Shown here: piece after piece, positions 1 through 7,177 of the stretch
How the letters are laid out: each line of letters begins with the position of its first letter
How positions within the stretch are numbered: position 1 is the stretch's first letter
IMG/VR virus record: IMGVR_UViG_3300020408_000027
Location: 1-30,826 of that record
Length of the DNA: 30,826 nucleotides
Origin: a virus
Reading direction: 5' to 3' (one strand)
Position numbers and translations under genes: made by a program
Notes under the pieces: generated by a model
What the model saw: only the letters and a program-made list of their open reading frames with translations
Database searches by the model: none
Told to the model about the DNA's origin: nothing

Positions 1-1232
1 TTACTCATAGCAGCACGGTCGTCTGCATCACGACAATATGGTTTGGTCTTTTGACCGGGTTGTTTCGCACAAGGTTTACCATCATATTTACCACCAGTCT
101 GTTTCCAACCACCACCTTTGAACCAGTCGCGGAGAGAATACCCTTTGTCTTTAGAAGACTTACCATCACGTTTTTCAGTGATAACACCTTCCAAACATTG
201 GCAAGGATCGTGTCCGCAGATAGGACAAGTTTCCTCATTAGTTACATAATCTGCTGCAGTATCAATATAGTCTGCTGCCTTGGTAATTTTAGATTGAACC
301 CATGCTTTGAGTTCACCTTCACCAGTTTTACCCATCTTCTTTTGAAGACGAGAAGCGGCATTCTTAATAGTTTTCAATTCTGAACGAGCCATAGAATACT
401 CGTGATCTTTCTTCTTTTCTTCGTTCATTTTTTTCTTACGACCTTGGCAGTGTGCTTTTTGAGAAAATCCTTTTGGATTATCACAATCAATAGACTTCTT
501 ATATTTATCTGACCACCCTTCGTTCATTTTCTCAGTCTTCTTTTTCATAGAATTGATGAACTTACGATAGACTGCTGCTTCAGAAGTTTTACCCATTTCC
601 CTTGCTCTCTGTTCCATAGCAACTGCTGCCTGGATTTTATGGGCATGAGAACGACTTGATTTCTTTATCTTAGCAACACTTGCTTTTGCAGTTGCTACAT
701 CTTTGAAACCTAAACCATGAATGGTTCCTTTTGGGTTTTCATCTGTATAAAGGTCGGAGTGTTTTTTAGAATTAGCAGGTTGACCTTTTTTTCTAGGAAT
801 ACGAGGATTTGACTCCTCTTGCATCGCCTGCTTACGAATTGTAGCAAAGTAAATCTTAGTGCCCTCTTCTTTACCATACTGATCAATCATATTCTGCTTC
901 ATATCAGACTTATCATACTTTTTCTTAAGCATGGTGTCTTTTCTCTTTTGAGCAGGACTCATTACTGCTTCACTTACACCACCGCCGCCATTTCCACCAC
1001 CGTTTCCACCATTACCATTACCGCCGTTTCCACCATTACCATTACCGCCGTTTCCACCATTACCATTTCCGTTACCATTTTTCTTGGTTTCGGTTTCGCT
1101 ACTATCTTCAGATCTCTCTTCTTCTCTCTCCCTACGGAGATACCCGCCCAGACCTACACGATATCCACCAGGGATTCGCTTACACTTTTTATCTTTATAG
1201 CAGTAGTAATACCCCTGCTTACACTTCTTCAT
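1..1232 (-). CDS. Basic Gly/Asn-rich, Cys-containing phage protein, partial (3' end beyond window)
   Basis: The frame is open for 410 codons from ATG at 1232 to the window edge with no stop, so the C-terminus is missing. The ATG overlaps the gp16 stop as ATGA, which suggests translational coupling. Residues 1-31 form a small Cys/aromatic segment with Cys at 4, 11 and 17 (MKKCKQGYYYCYKDKKCKRI). A charged stretch follows, then a Gly/Asn linker at about 52-85. The rest is Lys-rich and mainly helical, including an FATIRKQAM segment and a DCDNPKGFSQKAHCQGRKKK segment. Near the visible end is a compact Cys cluster, CPICGHDPCQC, with zinc-ribbon-like spacing. It lies where T4 has the gp16-gp17 junction. 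I recall similar modules in marine T4-like phage hypothetical proteins but know no function. A virion or DNA-associated role is inferred only from position and basic charge. Confidence 0.85.
   Translation of the reverse strand, partial: MKKCKQGYYYCYKDKKCKRIPGGYRVGLGGYLRREREEERSEDSSETETKKNGNGNGNGGNGGNGNGGNGGNGNGGNGGGNGGGGVSEAVMSPAQKRKDTMLKKKYDKSDMKQNMIDQYGKEEGTKIYFATIRKQAMQEESNPRIPRKKGQPANSKKHSDLYTDENPKGTIHGLGFKDVATAKASVAKIKKSSRSHAHKIQAAVAMEQRAREMGKTSEAAVYRKFINSMKKKTEKMNEGWSDKYKKSIDCDNPKGFSQKAHCQGRKKKMNEEKKKDHEYSMARSELKTIKNAASRLQKKMGKTGEGELKAWVQSKITKAADYIDTAADYVTNEETCPICGHDPCQCLEGVITEKRDGKSSKDKGYSLRDWFKGGGWKQTGGKYDGKPCAKQPGQKTKPYCRDADDRAAMS
1003..1074 (-). repeat. 24-bp coding minisatellite (Gly/Asn linker)
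   Basis: Two perfect 24-base units (1003-1026 and 1027-1050) and a third unit that starts to diverge after about 15 bases encode alternating N-G-N-G-G-N-G-G residues. The unit is a multiple of three, so copy-number change would alter linker length without breaking the frame. Degenerate copies extend on both sides, at about 979-1002 and to about 1078. Confidence 0.8.
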
Positions 1233-1657
1233 TTATCTTTTTCTGGGTTATTATTATTTAGAAATCCTTGTTTCAGAAGTTTCTGCAGTTCTGATGTAGA
1301 ACCTACAAACACTGCATTATTGGTAACACTATTAGGACCCTTTGCTCCGTCTTCTTCAAGGTCCTTAAGTTTCTTTTGTAAATCTGCTAACTTGTCTGTG
1401 GTGTCTGCCACACTTTTGATAAGTTGTCCAGCAACTTCATACGCTCTAGGACTAGCACTTTCTCCTGCCAGTTCCATTATTCCATTTATTGCCTCTTGTC
1501 CCTTTTCAATCAACGAATATAAATTTGCTCTTGTATATTCGTAGTCTTTTTTGATATCGTTACTTTCTACCGGTCTCTTTATAGGAGATGGTTTTTCTGT
1601 TTCAACAATACTACTTTCCACGTTAAGTGCCTCATCAATCGCATCAAAATCAGACAT
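1229..1657 (-). CDS. gp16: Terminase small subunit, T4 gp16 family
   Basis: This 142-residue protein is the DNA-recognition and regulatory partner of the large terminase that packages DNA into the prohead. It aligns along its length with remembered T4 gp16 (about 164 residues): an acidic N-terminus, DYEYTRANLY against DYGVVRRNMH, then the central helical hairpin with SPRAYEVAGQLI against SPRHMEVFATLM, a heptad-like segment ending LQKKLKDL, and NNAVFVGSTSEL against QNATVFMGSPTEL. I chose ATG at 1657, giving MSDFDAIDEAL; the frame also allows a TTG at 1666. Neither start has a clear Shine-Dalgarno, and coupling to gp15, whose stop is a few bases upstream, is likely. It precedes the Cys-rich gene; gp17 would be expected beyond the left edge. 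Confidence 0.93.
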   Translation of the reverse strand: MSDFDAIDEALNVESSIVETEKPSPIKRPVESNDIKKDYEYTRANLYSLIEKGQEAINGIMELAGESASPRAYEVAGQLIKSVADTTDKLADLQKKLKDLEEDGAKGPNSVTNNAVFVGSTSELQKLLKQGFLNNNNPEKDK

Positions 1658-1662
1658 AAGTA

Positions 1663-2463
1663 TCAAATATCAGACTGCTTTGTAGGACTATACGACTTAG
1701 AATCTGTAAATGTCTCCCAAGTTTCGGTGAAACCAAAATCATCACCTGGATTAGCAGTGATTGGATCGGGCACAGCAGTGTACCTTACCTCTCTCTTCGC
1801 TGTCTGAGTGTTGGTGTCAGCATACATATCAACTTGAACCTTACGGATAAGACCTTCGGAATTCTCAGCAACAGGACCAAAGAGGTAAGTTTTTGCTGTA
1901 AATCGTAAAGTATATATTAAAGCTCTACGTGTAGAGAAGTCTCCTTCATAGTCATCCTGAAAATTGACTGAATTTAATACTACAGGAATATCTCTTTTTT
2001 CTCCAATTGATTCAACCAAATCCACAGTGATGTTGAAAGATGGTTGGAAATATGGGAGTATTTGCTCTACAATTTGAAGAGCATCATCATTTAATTTTGC
2101 GAAGATACTCAGTTCAAATCCAATATTATATGGGACAGGCATAAAGACTTTCTTCATCTTATCATTGCCATCAACCGCTCTGAAAGTCTGAGTAATTCCA
2201 GACTTCCTAGTTGAGTCATATGCAATAGATGTCATCTCAAATGACATTCTAGGCATCGTGATCTGAACTGGTTTATCAAGATTTGCCTGCTGTTCTAATC
2301 TTGCCAGAAACTTTTGTGTTGGACCATATGCCAAGGGAACTTTCAGTTGACTTACAACACCACCACTTGAGTCTTTGTGCTTGATATTTAAATCATTAAA
2401 CAAAGTACCGAAAGATATGATAGTCTTTCTGATAATTTCGTGGTAGTAGTAAGATCCTAACAT
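1663..2463 (-). CDS. gp15: Tail sheath stabilizer / tail terminator, T4 gp15 family
   Basis: The 266-residue product corresponds to T4 gp15 (272 residues), the hexameric ring that caps the tail tube and sheath and joins the tail to the neck. Characteristic segments are present: an aromatic N-terminus (MLGSYYYHEIIRK), an LFNDLNI segment, VPLAYG, MPRMSFEM, PVPYNIGFELSIF and the very conserved QIVEQILPYFQPSFN. These are followed by a KRDIPVVLNSV segment, an S-x-R-R-x-x-x-Y segment and EGLIRKVQVDMYA. The ATG shares its A with the gp14 stop (TAATG), so it is probably translated by termination-reinitiation. The C-terminal tail of about 40 residues is polar and not recognisable. The gp13-gp14-gp15-gp16 order is as in T4. 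Confidence 0.95.
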   Translation of the reverse strand: MLGSYYYHEIIRKTIISFGTLFNDLNIKHKDSSGGVVSQLKVPLAYGPTQKFLARLEQQANLDKPVQITMPRMSFEMTSIAYDSTRKSGITQTFRAVDGNDKMKKVFMPVPYNIGFELSIFAKLNDDALQIVEQILPYFQPSFNITVDLVESIGEKRDIPVVLNSVNFQDDYEGDFSTRRALIYTLRFTAKTYLFGPVAENSEGLIRKVQVDMYADTNTQTAKREVRYTAVPDPITANPGDDFGFTETWETFTDSKSYSPTKQSDI

Positions 2464-3848
2464 TAGTATGTTCCGAAGGGATTAGTTTCGCTGAAGTCAA
2501 TTAGACTATCTGCTTGTGTCTCAAACTCATCATTGTCTCTGTATTTATCCGTCTCAGTGTTTGCTACACCAGGATTCTTAATGACATAGGCAGCACCAGA
2601 CTTAGCACCAGTAAGGGTTTCGCCAGCAAAGAAGTAACCAGATGTAAGACCTACACGAAGAATATTGGTGTCTGCATCCCATCTCTTGACTCTACCGGAC
2701 ATACCAGATCTAGATCCAGTGATGACCTCGTTGAACCAGAAAGTTCCAATACCAGTTGTCGCGGCAGATCCGACTGTAACTGTTGGAGCAGATCCTAAGA
2801 ATCCGGCACCAGCATTAACAATTCTAATTTCGCTGATGGTTCCTGCAGCAGATACAACTGCTCTAGCACTAGCATTAATTGTAGGAGATAGTGGAGGAAC
2901 AGAAACTGTCACTGGAGGTGTTGTAGTAAATCCACTACCACCGTCCGTAATTGTAAATGATATGACACCTCTATGAGCAGTAATAATTCCACAAGTAGCA
3001 GCAGCACCAGTTCCACCACCACCACTAATCGTAATTGTCGGTGCTACAGTATATCCTGTGCCTGCATTAGTCAGCAAGATTTCTGATATGGAGGTAATAT
3101 TATTTCTGGTTGTTGTGATTGCCACTGCTGTAGCGTCAGTTCCACCAGAAGGTGCTGTTGTGATCGCAACAGTTGGTGTGCTAGTAAATCCAGAACCATC
3201 ATTATCAAGGAATATCCTCTGAATATATCCTGTGCCTACAGATGCTGTTGCAGAGGCACCAGAACCCGTTGAGAACATCGTAAGGTCAAGAATGTAACCC
3301 TGGTCCTCAAGAACTGTATCAATAGAGTCAATAGAGGTATCAAAGACTTCATCCTCATACTCAAAGAGTTCACACTTGAGTTCATAGACATAATTCTTAC
3401 CCAGTTGATAAAATGGGTTCTCATGTTCTACAAACTTGACTTCAAACAAACGTTTGCCAAGTGGGAAATAAATTAAATCACCTTCTCTAGGTCTTCCTGC
3501 AACTTCAACCTCTTGATCACTTTCATCATCCAAGAAAGGTGAAATAAAATCTTCAAATCTCTCTCTAGATACTGTGACTGTCAATTCATCTCTGAGACTG
3601 ACGCCAAATTTGGTCATAAGGTCACCGGCACCACTATAACCATCATATGTGTTTACATACGCTTCTAATAAGAAGTTATCGTCAAACTTGGAAGATTGCA
3701 CTTCCTTAATGATGGTCTGTTTGCGAACATACTTTCTGGGAATGTACGTTACTTCAATACCATATATCTTGAGTTGTTCGTTGATCAACTCCTGTACTAA
3801 TCTTTGTTCCCCAAAGGAACCTTGTAGGAAAAAGGGATTAAGTGCCAT
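2463..3848 (-). CDS. gp14: Neck protein, T4 gp14 family, with a beta-repeat insertion
   Basis: Residues 1-180 match T4 gp14, a head-completion neck protein: GIEVTYIPRKYV, a YVNTYDGYSGA segment, FGVSLRDELTVTVS, REGDLIYFPLGKRLFEVKFV and NPFYQLGKNYVYEL. T4 gp14 is 256 residues; this protein is 461. The extra length lies at about residues 196-425 and is low-complexity Gly/Ser/Thr/Ala sequence. It contains four G-x-G-Y/F...P-x-V/I repeats, then a segment of the type GE-x-x-x-G-x-x-SG-A. The last residues (DFSETNPFGTY) resemble the short acidic/aromatic end of T4 gp14, so the repeat block looks inserted near the C-terminus. The start shares one base with the gp13 stop (TGATG). The gp14 call is firm; what the insert does is unknown. 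Confidence 0.94.
   Translation of the reverse strand: MALNPFFLQGSFGEQRLVQELINEQLKIYGIEVTYIPRKYVRKQTIIKEVQSSKFDDNFLLEAYVNTYDGYSGAGDLMTKFGVSLRDELTVTVSRERFEDFISPFLDDESDQEVEVAGRPREGDLIYFPLGKRLFEVKFVEHENPFYQLGKNYVYELKCELFEYEDEVFDTSIDSIDTVLEDQGYILDLTMFSTGSGASATASVGTGYIQRIFLDNDGSGFTSTPTVAITTAPSGGTDATAVAITTTRNNITSISEILLTNAGTGYTVAPTITISGGGGTGAAATCGIITAHRGVISFTITDGGSGFTTTPPVTVSVPPLSPTINASARAVVSAAGTISEIRIVNAGAGFLGSAPTVTVGSAATTGIGTFWFNEVITGSRSGMSGRVKRWDADTNILRVGLTSGYFFAGETLTGAKSGAAYVIKNPGVANTETDKYRDNDEFETQADSLIDFSETNPFGTY
2766..3242 (-). repeat. Four-copy G-x-G-Y/F...P-x-V-x-I repeat insert in gp14
   Basis: Residues about 203-361 of gp14 contain DGSGFTSTPTVAIT, NAGTGYTVAPTITI, GGSGFTTTPPVTV and NAGAGFLGSAPTVTV, spaced by 40-45 residues. 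Between them are Ala/Thr-rich strands and I-S-x-I-x-I-x-N/D motifs. The regular alternation suggests stacked beta-strands. The same unit occurs in the gp7-like giant, gp8 and the DUF4815 protein of this window. Confidence 0.8.
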
Positions 3849-4705
3849 CAGCCAATAAAGTCAAGAGGTGGTAATTCATATTCCATTGCCATACGACTAC
3901 GAATATCAGCAATTTCTCTTTCACCGTCGTCGTAATACTGTCTGCCGTTGAGTTCAATTCCTCCTGGTAATTTGGTTCCACCAAACTTCATCATATTTGC
4001 TCCCCACTGTCTTTTAATTAATGCAGTAAGATATCTCTTTACAAAACTATCATTGTAGATTTGTGTGAAACTTTGTGGATCTAATGCACGATGACAGTCA
4101 ATAACGATATAATCATCCTCAGTTACACTGCCCCAATCAATGTCAAGATACATTCTATCCTGACGCTTGTTAAATCTAATTTGCCTATCAGGAGTCAGTA
4201 AGAAGTCAATATCCTCAAGATAAGTCTTAGTCATCGCATATTGCAACAACTCTACTGAGTTAAAGTAATATAAGTCATTTAAGAACAACTGATACTTGAT
4301 ACTGAACATTCCTCCAGAAATGCTACTAGTATCAAATTTAAAAATCTTTTCAATACCAATAACTGAGTCTGGTACTTGAATAAAGTTAGATGTCTCGTAA
4401 AAATTTGAGGTTGTTGTTCCATATCCACTAATGGATGTGGATGTTGCACTGGTAGTTACAATACCTGCAGTATTTGTGCTTGAAGCATTATTAGTTGCTT
4501 TTCCTCTATCAATATCTGCCTGCGTAAACTTATACTTGAGGTACATCCTCTCAACACCATCATAGTGACGCTCTTGAAAATACTGAATAGCATCATCAAC
4601 CAAATCGTCAATTTGGTCGTCATCAACATTGATCTCCAACACAGGAGCACCAAGTTGTCTTTTACAGTAATCAATCAGCCCTTGGCGTGTTGACGGTTTT
4701 GCCAT
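3848..4705 (-). CDS. gp13: Neck protein, T4 gp13 family
   Basis: This 285-residue protein is the homologue of T4 gp13 (309 residues), which with gp14 closes the portal after DNA packaging. The N-terminus LIDYCKRQLGAPVLEINVDDDQI matches the T4 pattern (LRRLGAPIINVELTPDQI). Next come DDAIQYFQERHYDGV, a Thr/Ser-rich loop at about 70-105, DYIVIDCHRAL, an F-V-K-R-Y segment and the C-terminal LPGGIELNGRQYYDDG followed by an acidic helix. T4 has LPGGVTIDGQRLIEE at the same place. The ATG shares a base with the upstream stop (TAATG), and a GAGG sequence lies seven bases before it. The closing DFIG resembles the T4 FGILVG end. Confidence 0.94.
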   Translation of the reverse strand: MAKPSTRQGLIDYCKRQLGAPVLEINVDDDQIDDLVDDAIQYFQERHYDGVERMYLKYKFTQADIDRGKATNNASSTNTAGIVTTSATSTSISGYGTTTSNFYETSNFIQVPDSVIGIEKIFKFDTSSISGGMFSIKYQLFLNDLYYFNSVELLQYAMTKTYLEDIDFLLTPDRQIRFNKRQDRMYLDIDWGSVTEDDYIVIDCHRALDPQSFTQIYNDSFVKRYLTALIKRQWGANMMKFGGTKLPGGIELNGRQYYDDGEREIADIRSRMAMEYELPPLDFIG

Positions 4706-4917
4706 TAGAATGCCTCAGAATCTATATTTTTGGTAATTCTTTTGGGTTTTCTCAACTTCACCAACTCATTCTCTTGATCAGTAATTTTTGATGTTAAAGA
4801 TTCTACTTGTTGAGTTAAAGTTAGAACCTTTGCTTCCATAGCAATTGATTGCGATAAAAAATCATTTACTTTCTTTTGATAGGTTACTATCAAATTTTTA
4901 ATCTCATTTTCATTCAT
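4705..4917 (-). CDS. Small coiled-coil protein upstream of gp13
   Basis: This is a 70-residue, almost entirely helical protein. Residues 5-55 carry heptad spacing of Leu/Val/Ile (for example VLTLTQQVESLTSKI), followed by a basic KLRKPKRITK segment and a short tail. It has no signal peptide or membrane segment. It is the first gene after the late promoter at 4953-4960 and is joined to gp13 by a TAATG overlap, so it is probably co-expressed with the neck genes. T4 has the trimeric coiled-coil fibritin (wac) at this position, but that protein is far longer and I see no specific similarity. No strong Shine-Dalgarno precedes the start. The function is unknown. Confidence 0.75.
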   Translation of the reverse strand: MNENEIKNLIVTYQKKVNDFLSQSIAMEAKVLTLTQQVESLTSKITDQENELVKLRKPKRITKNIDSEAF

Positions 4918-4926
4918 AATTGATAT

Positions 4927-4951
4927 AAAAAAAGGTGGGACTCGCCCACCT
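4927..4951 (-). terminator. Rho-independent terminator after the 627-residue fibre gene
   Basis: Read on the minus strand there is a perfect 7-bp stem (AGGTGGG / CCCACCT) with a 5-base loop (CGAGT), followed directly by a run of T. It starts 24 bases past the TAA of the upstream gene and ends before the ATG at 4917. It should stop transcripts of the 627-residue gene while leaving the neck operon to its own promoter. Confidence 0.85.
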
Positions 4952-4952
4952 G

Positions 4953-4960
4953 TATTTATA
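4953..4960 (-). promoter_or_regulatory. T4-type late promoter (TATAAATA)
   Basis: A perfect TATAAATA octamer on the minus strand matches the T4 late promoter box recognised by the gp55/gp33/gp45 system. It lies in the intergenic gap immediately upstream of the terminator hairpin. Initiation some six bases downstream would fall at about 4947, inside the first hairpin arm. Transcripts starting here would lack part of the stem and should escape termination. It would drive the 70-residue gene and gp13 to gp16. Confidence 0.8.
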
Positions 4961-4974
4961 AGTTGTGTTTAACC

Positions 4975-6858
4975 TTAGAACGAGCCACCATCTACAGTTA
5001 TATTTTCCAGACTTCTCGTAGATCCACTACAAGAAATAACTGCTTGACTGTTTCCTTGACAATCACTGACGGTCAGTGCTCCAATCTCAAGAGTAGCGTA
5101 AGAGATACTTCCCATTACACTATTGCTTTCGGTTACCTCATCAGCAACGACAATTCTTCCAGCACTATCATCCCAGAATATAGAAGCAGTCTTTGCAGAA
5201 CCACTGTAATAGTGCATTACAACACCAACGTCAATGTTGGCATCAGAAGAAGGTGCTACGAGAGAACCACCATTATTAACAAGACCAACTTCAATCAGAG
5301 AGTCTTCAACTTTTAAGGTCTCAGTATTGATAATGGACTGAGAACCTAAAACTGTAAATGTACCGTTGACAGTCAAATCATCAGCAACTGTGGTTGTGCC
5401 ACTAGCAGAATCAAGAGTTAATCCACCGGAGCTAGTTGTAAGTGTATTGGCATCAAGACTTAAGTTGTCAACTGTTGCAGCACCAGTAACGGCAAGAGTG
5501 GTACCATCAAAAGTAAGATTACCACTATCCTCAAGAGCACCGGAAGTACCTGCAATTACAACTCTGTTATCTGTAAGATCACTAACTGTTGCGGACGAAA
5601 GAACTGTTTCTCCACCAGAAATGTTAGCACCACCATTACCATCAATCTGACCGGTAAAGGTAGAAACACCAGTTACAGAAATACCTTCCAGGAAAGTTGC
5701 TTGGAAGTTGTTATGAACTACGTTAGACTGTGTGGCAACAGCATTACCCATCAAACCGTGGGCAGAACACTGATAGTGAAGAACCTGAGGGGTTGTATCA
5801 GTTACTGTAATCTCAGTGTAAGCACCAGCACTACCAGCAGTACCGTTGGTTGTAACGTTTGTGGTGTACTGTGTAGTTTTTTGTGCCTCTAGATAGAAGC
5901 GAAGTGGGTGACCGCTGTTAGAAGCTGCTGCTTGGTCAAAGCGATAGGTTACACCAGGAACAAGAGTGATAAATGGAGACTCAGATCCATCAATAAAATA
6001 TCCGGAACCAGAACCACTGCCGTTATATCTGTGATTAGCAGTCTTAGAAGCAACAGTAACAGTGTATGTAACTGTAGTATTAGCAGCTTCGGTGCTTACT
6101 AGACTTTCATATCCATAAACAGAACCACCTGCGTAGATATCTCTCCACTGCTTATCAAACTCACCCAAGTCAACAGATTTATCTGCATTAGGGACAAGAC
6201 TTGAGATGAACTCACCACCGACGTTGATATCGTCAGTATCAGCATCACCAAGGTTAATTGTTCCACCTTTGAATGTTGCTACACCGACGAATTCAGCATA
6301 TCCCTGAACGTTTAAGTTTCCACCAACAGTTACGTTCTTGTTAACGCCAAGACCGCCGTCAATTTGAACGGCACCAGTATCGGCATTACCAAGAGTATTG
6401 TCAGTGGTGTTAGAGAAGGTTGTGAAACCTGAGATATTTGTGCTACTATTAATATCTACAAGAGATGTATTAAATGTAGCAATACCTGTGAAGATTGGGT
6501 CAGCAGAACCACTGCCCCAACTAAGGTTTCCACTTCCATCGTTGGTAAGAACACTACTTGCCCCACCTTGAGTTCCGGGGAAATAGTAAGTAACGATACC
6601 AGCAAGAGATGCTGGAGATGCAAGTGTAATATAACTTGTACCGTTATTCGTACCTTCTACGAGGTTGACACCAGATCCACTGGTGGCACCCTCAATAGTC
6701 CAGAATCTCCCTGAACCTACGAATTGATTGTTTGAAGTCGTCGAGTCAATACCGACGTAGAGGTCATATTTGTCGGTTGTAAAACCTGGCTCACCTGCCC
6801 TCAATGCTGGCAAATTACTAAAGAGACCTCTCTTGAACTGTAATACAGGAGCAGCCAT
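4975..6858 (-). CDS. Tail-fibre-like virion protein with a cupredoxin-like domain
   Basis: This is a 627-residue protein. Residues 1-55 (LQFKRG, AGEPGFTTDKYDLYVG) resemble the N-terminal attachment domain seen in Mtd-like and other fibre proteins. Residues 60-250 are Gly/Asn/Thr-rich strands typical of phage fibres, including AVQIDGGLGVNKNVTVGGNL and a DLGEFDKQWRDIYAG motif. Residues about 262-375 form a separate domain with predicted type-1 copper ligands H317, C364, H367 and M370. After that come more beta-rich segments, an LKVEDSLIEVG motif and a C-terminal part with FWDDSAGRIVV and two Cys. The gene follows a gap of 49 bases and ends at a strong terminator, so it may be its own transcription unit. 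It lies where T4 carries gp12 and wac. A fibre or decoration role is inferred; the copper domain is described separately. Confidence 0.88.
   Translation of the reverse strand: MAAPVLQFKRGLFSNLPALRAGEPGFTTDKYDLYVGIDSTTSNNQFVGSGRFWTIEGATSGSGVNLVEGTNNGTSYITLASPASLAGIVTYYFPGTQGGASSVLTNDGSGNLSWGSGSADPIFTGIATFNTSLVDINSSTNISGFTTFSNTTDNTLGNADTGAVQIDGGLGVNKNVTVGGNLNVQGYAEFVGVATFKGGTINLGDADTDDINVGGEFISSLVPNADKSVDLGEFDKQWRDIYAGGSVYGYESLVSTEAANTTVTYTVTVASKTANHRYNGSGSGSGYFIDGSESPFITLVPGVTYRFDQAAASNSGHPLRFYLEAQKTTQYTTNVTTNGTAGSAGAYTEITVTDTTPQVLHYQCSAHGLMGNAVATQSNVVHNNFQATFLEGISVTGVSTFTGQIDGNGGANISGGETVLSSATVSDLTDNRVVIAGTSGALEDSGNLTFDGTTLAVTGAATVDNLSLDANTLTTSSGGLTLDSASGTTTVADDLTVNGTFTVLGSQSIINTETLKVEDSLIEVGLVNNGGSLVAPSSDANIDVGVVMHYYSGSAKTASIFWDDSAGRIVVADEVTESNSVMGSISYATLEIGALTVSDCQGNSQAVISCSGSTRSLENITVDGGSF
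5734..6075 (-). other. Cupredoxin-like (type-1 copper) domain coding segment
   Basis: This segment encodes residues about 262-375 of the 627-residue protein. It reads as a Greek-key beta protein: TYTVTVASKT, a Gly/Ser loop ending GYFIDG, VPGVTYRFDQ, SNSGHPLRFYLEA, and finally LHYQCSAHGLMGN. H317 and the C364-x2-H367-x2-M370 loop reproduce the four-ligand blue-copper pattern. The H-to-C spacing of 47 equals that of plastocyanin (H37 to C84), and the C-x2-H-x2-M loop has the amicyanin spacing. The motif is read directly; copper binding is inferred. Confidence 0.75.
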
Positions 6859-6883
6859 CTTGTAAAATTCTTACCTTTTTATC

Positions 6884-6890
6884 TATTTAG
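6884..6890 (-). promoter_or_regulatory. Possible late promoter variant (CTAAATA)
   Basis: CTAAATA lies in the 49-base gap before the 627-residue gene, about 26 bases upstream of its ATG, followed by an AAGGTAA sequence at 6871-6877. It differs from the TATAAATA box at the second base of the shared core. The call rests on its location and on a second copy before the 115-residue gene. Confidence 0.35.
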
Positions 6891-6907
6891 TTAAAAAATT
6901 ACTACTA

Positions 6908-7177
6908 TTAAAAAGTTCCAGCATCATATGCTTCATCATCACTACCATCAGCAAGGTCAACAATTTGATGTGCAGGAACATGAATATATTCGGTGCCATT
7001 AAACATTATAAAAGTATTATTTGCTCTAGCATCAGTGTTTATATCACCAACATTCTGCAACTTATCAAGTGTTCCTGTAGTAGCTGATTGGTTTGATGCT
7101 ACTACTTTTACAGCGTTTGTTTGTCCGACTCTTACAGTCGTGGTATTGTTATTAGTTTTGACTCTAATATTCGCCAT
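6908..7177 (-). CDS. Small virion-associated protein, 89 residues, unknown function
   Basis: The product begins MANIRVKTNNNTTTVRVGQT and continues with short beta-strand-like segments, then LDKLQNVGDINTDARANNTF, an FNGTEYIHVPAHQIVDL segment and an acidic tail. The phrase around LQNVGDIN...D is common in fibre and baseplate-attached proteins of marine phages, where a repeated DL-x-D-V-x-D motif is usual. Its ATG shares a base with the stop of the 115-residue gene (TAATG), so the two are probably produced together. It has no Cys, signal peptide or membrane helix. A short adaptor at the base of a fibre is a plausible role given the following fibre gene, but this is inference from context only. 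Confidence 0.75.
   Translation of the reverse strand: MANIRVKTNNNTTTVRVGQTNAVKVVASNQSATTGTLDKLQNVGDINTDARANNTFIMFNGTEYIHVPAHQIVDLADGSDDEAYDAGTF

Noticed and set aside
1003-1074. CRISPR-like repeat
   Set aside because: The units are directly adjacent with no spacers and encode a low-complexity linker, so this is a coding minisatellite.
51-1544. Plus-strand open frames of 110 and 241 codons at the left end
   Set aside because: They lie opposite the clearly coding Cys-rich gene and gp16. The longer one translates the 24-bp repeat as Thr/Ile/Ser tracts and has the composition expected of an antisense shadow.
1657-1666. TTG at 1666 as the gp16 start
   Set aside because: It adds only three residues, has no Shine-Dalgarno, and the ATG at 1657 gives a typical N-terminus.
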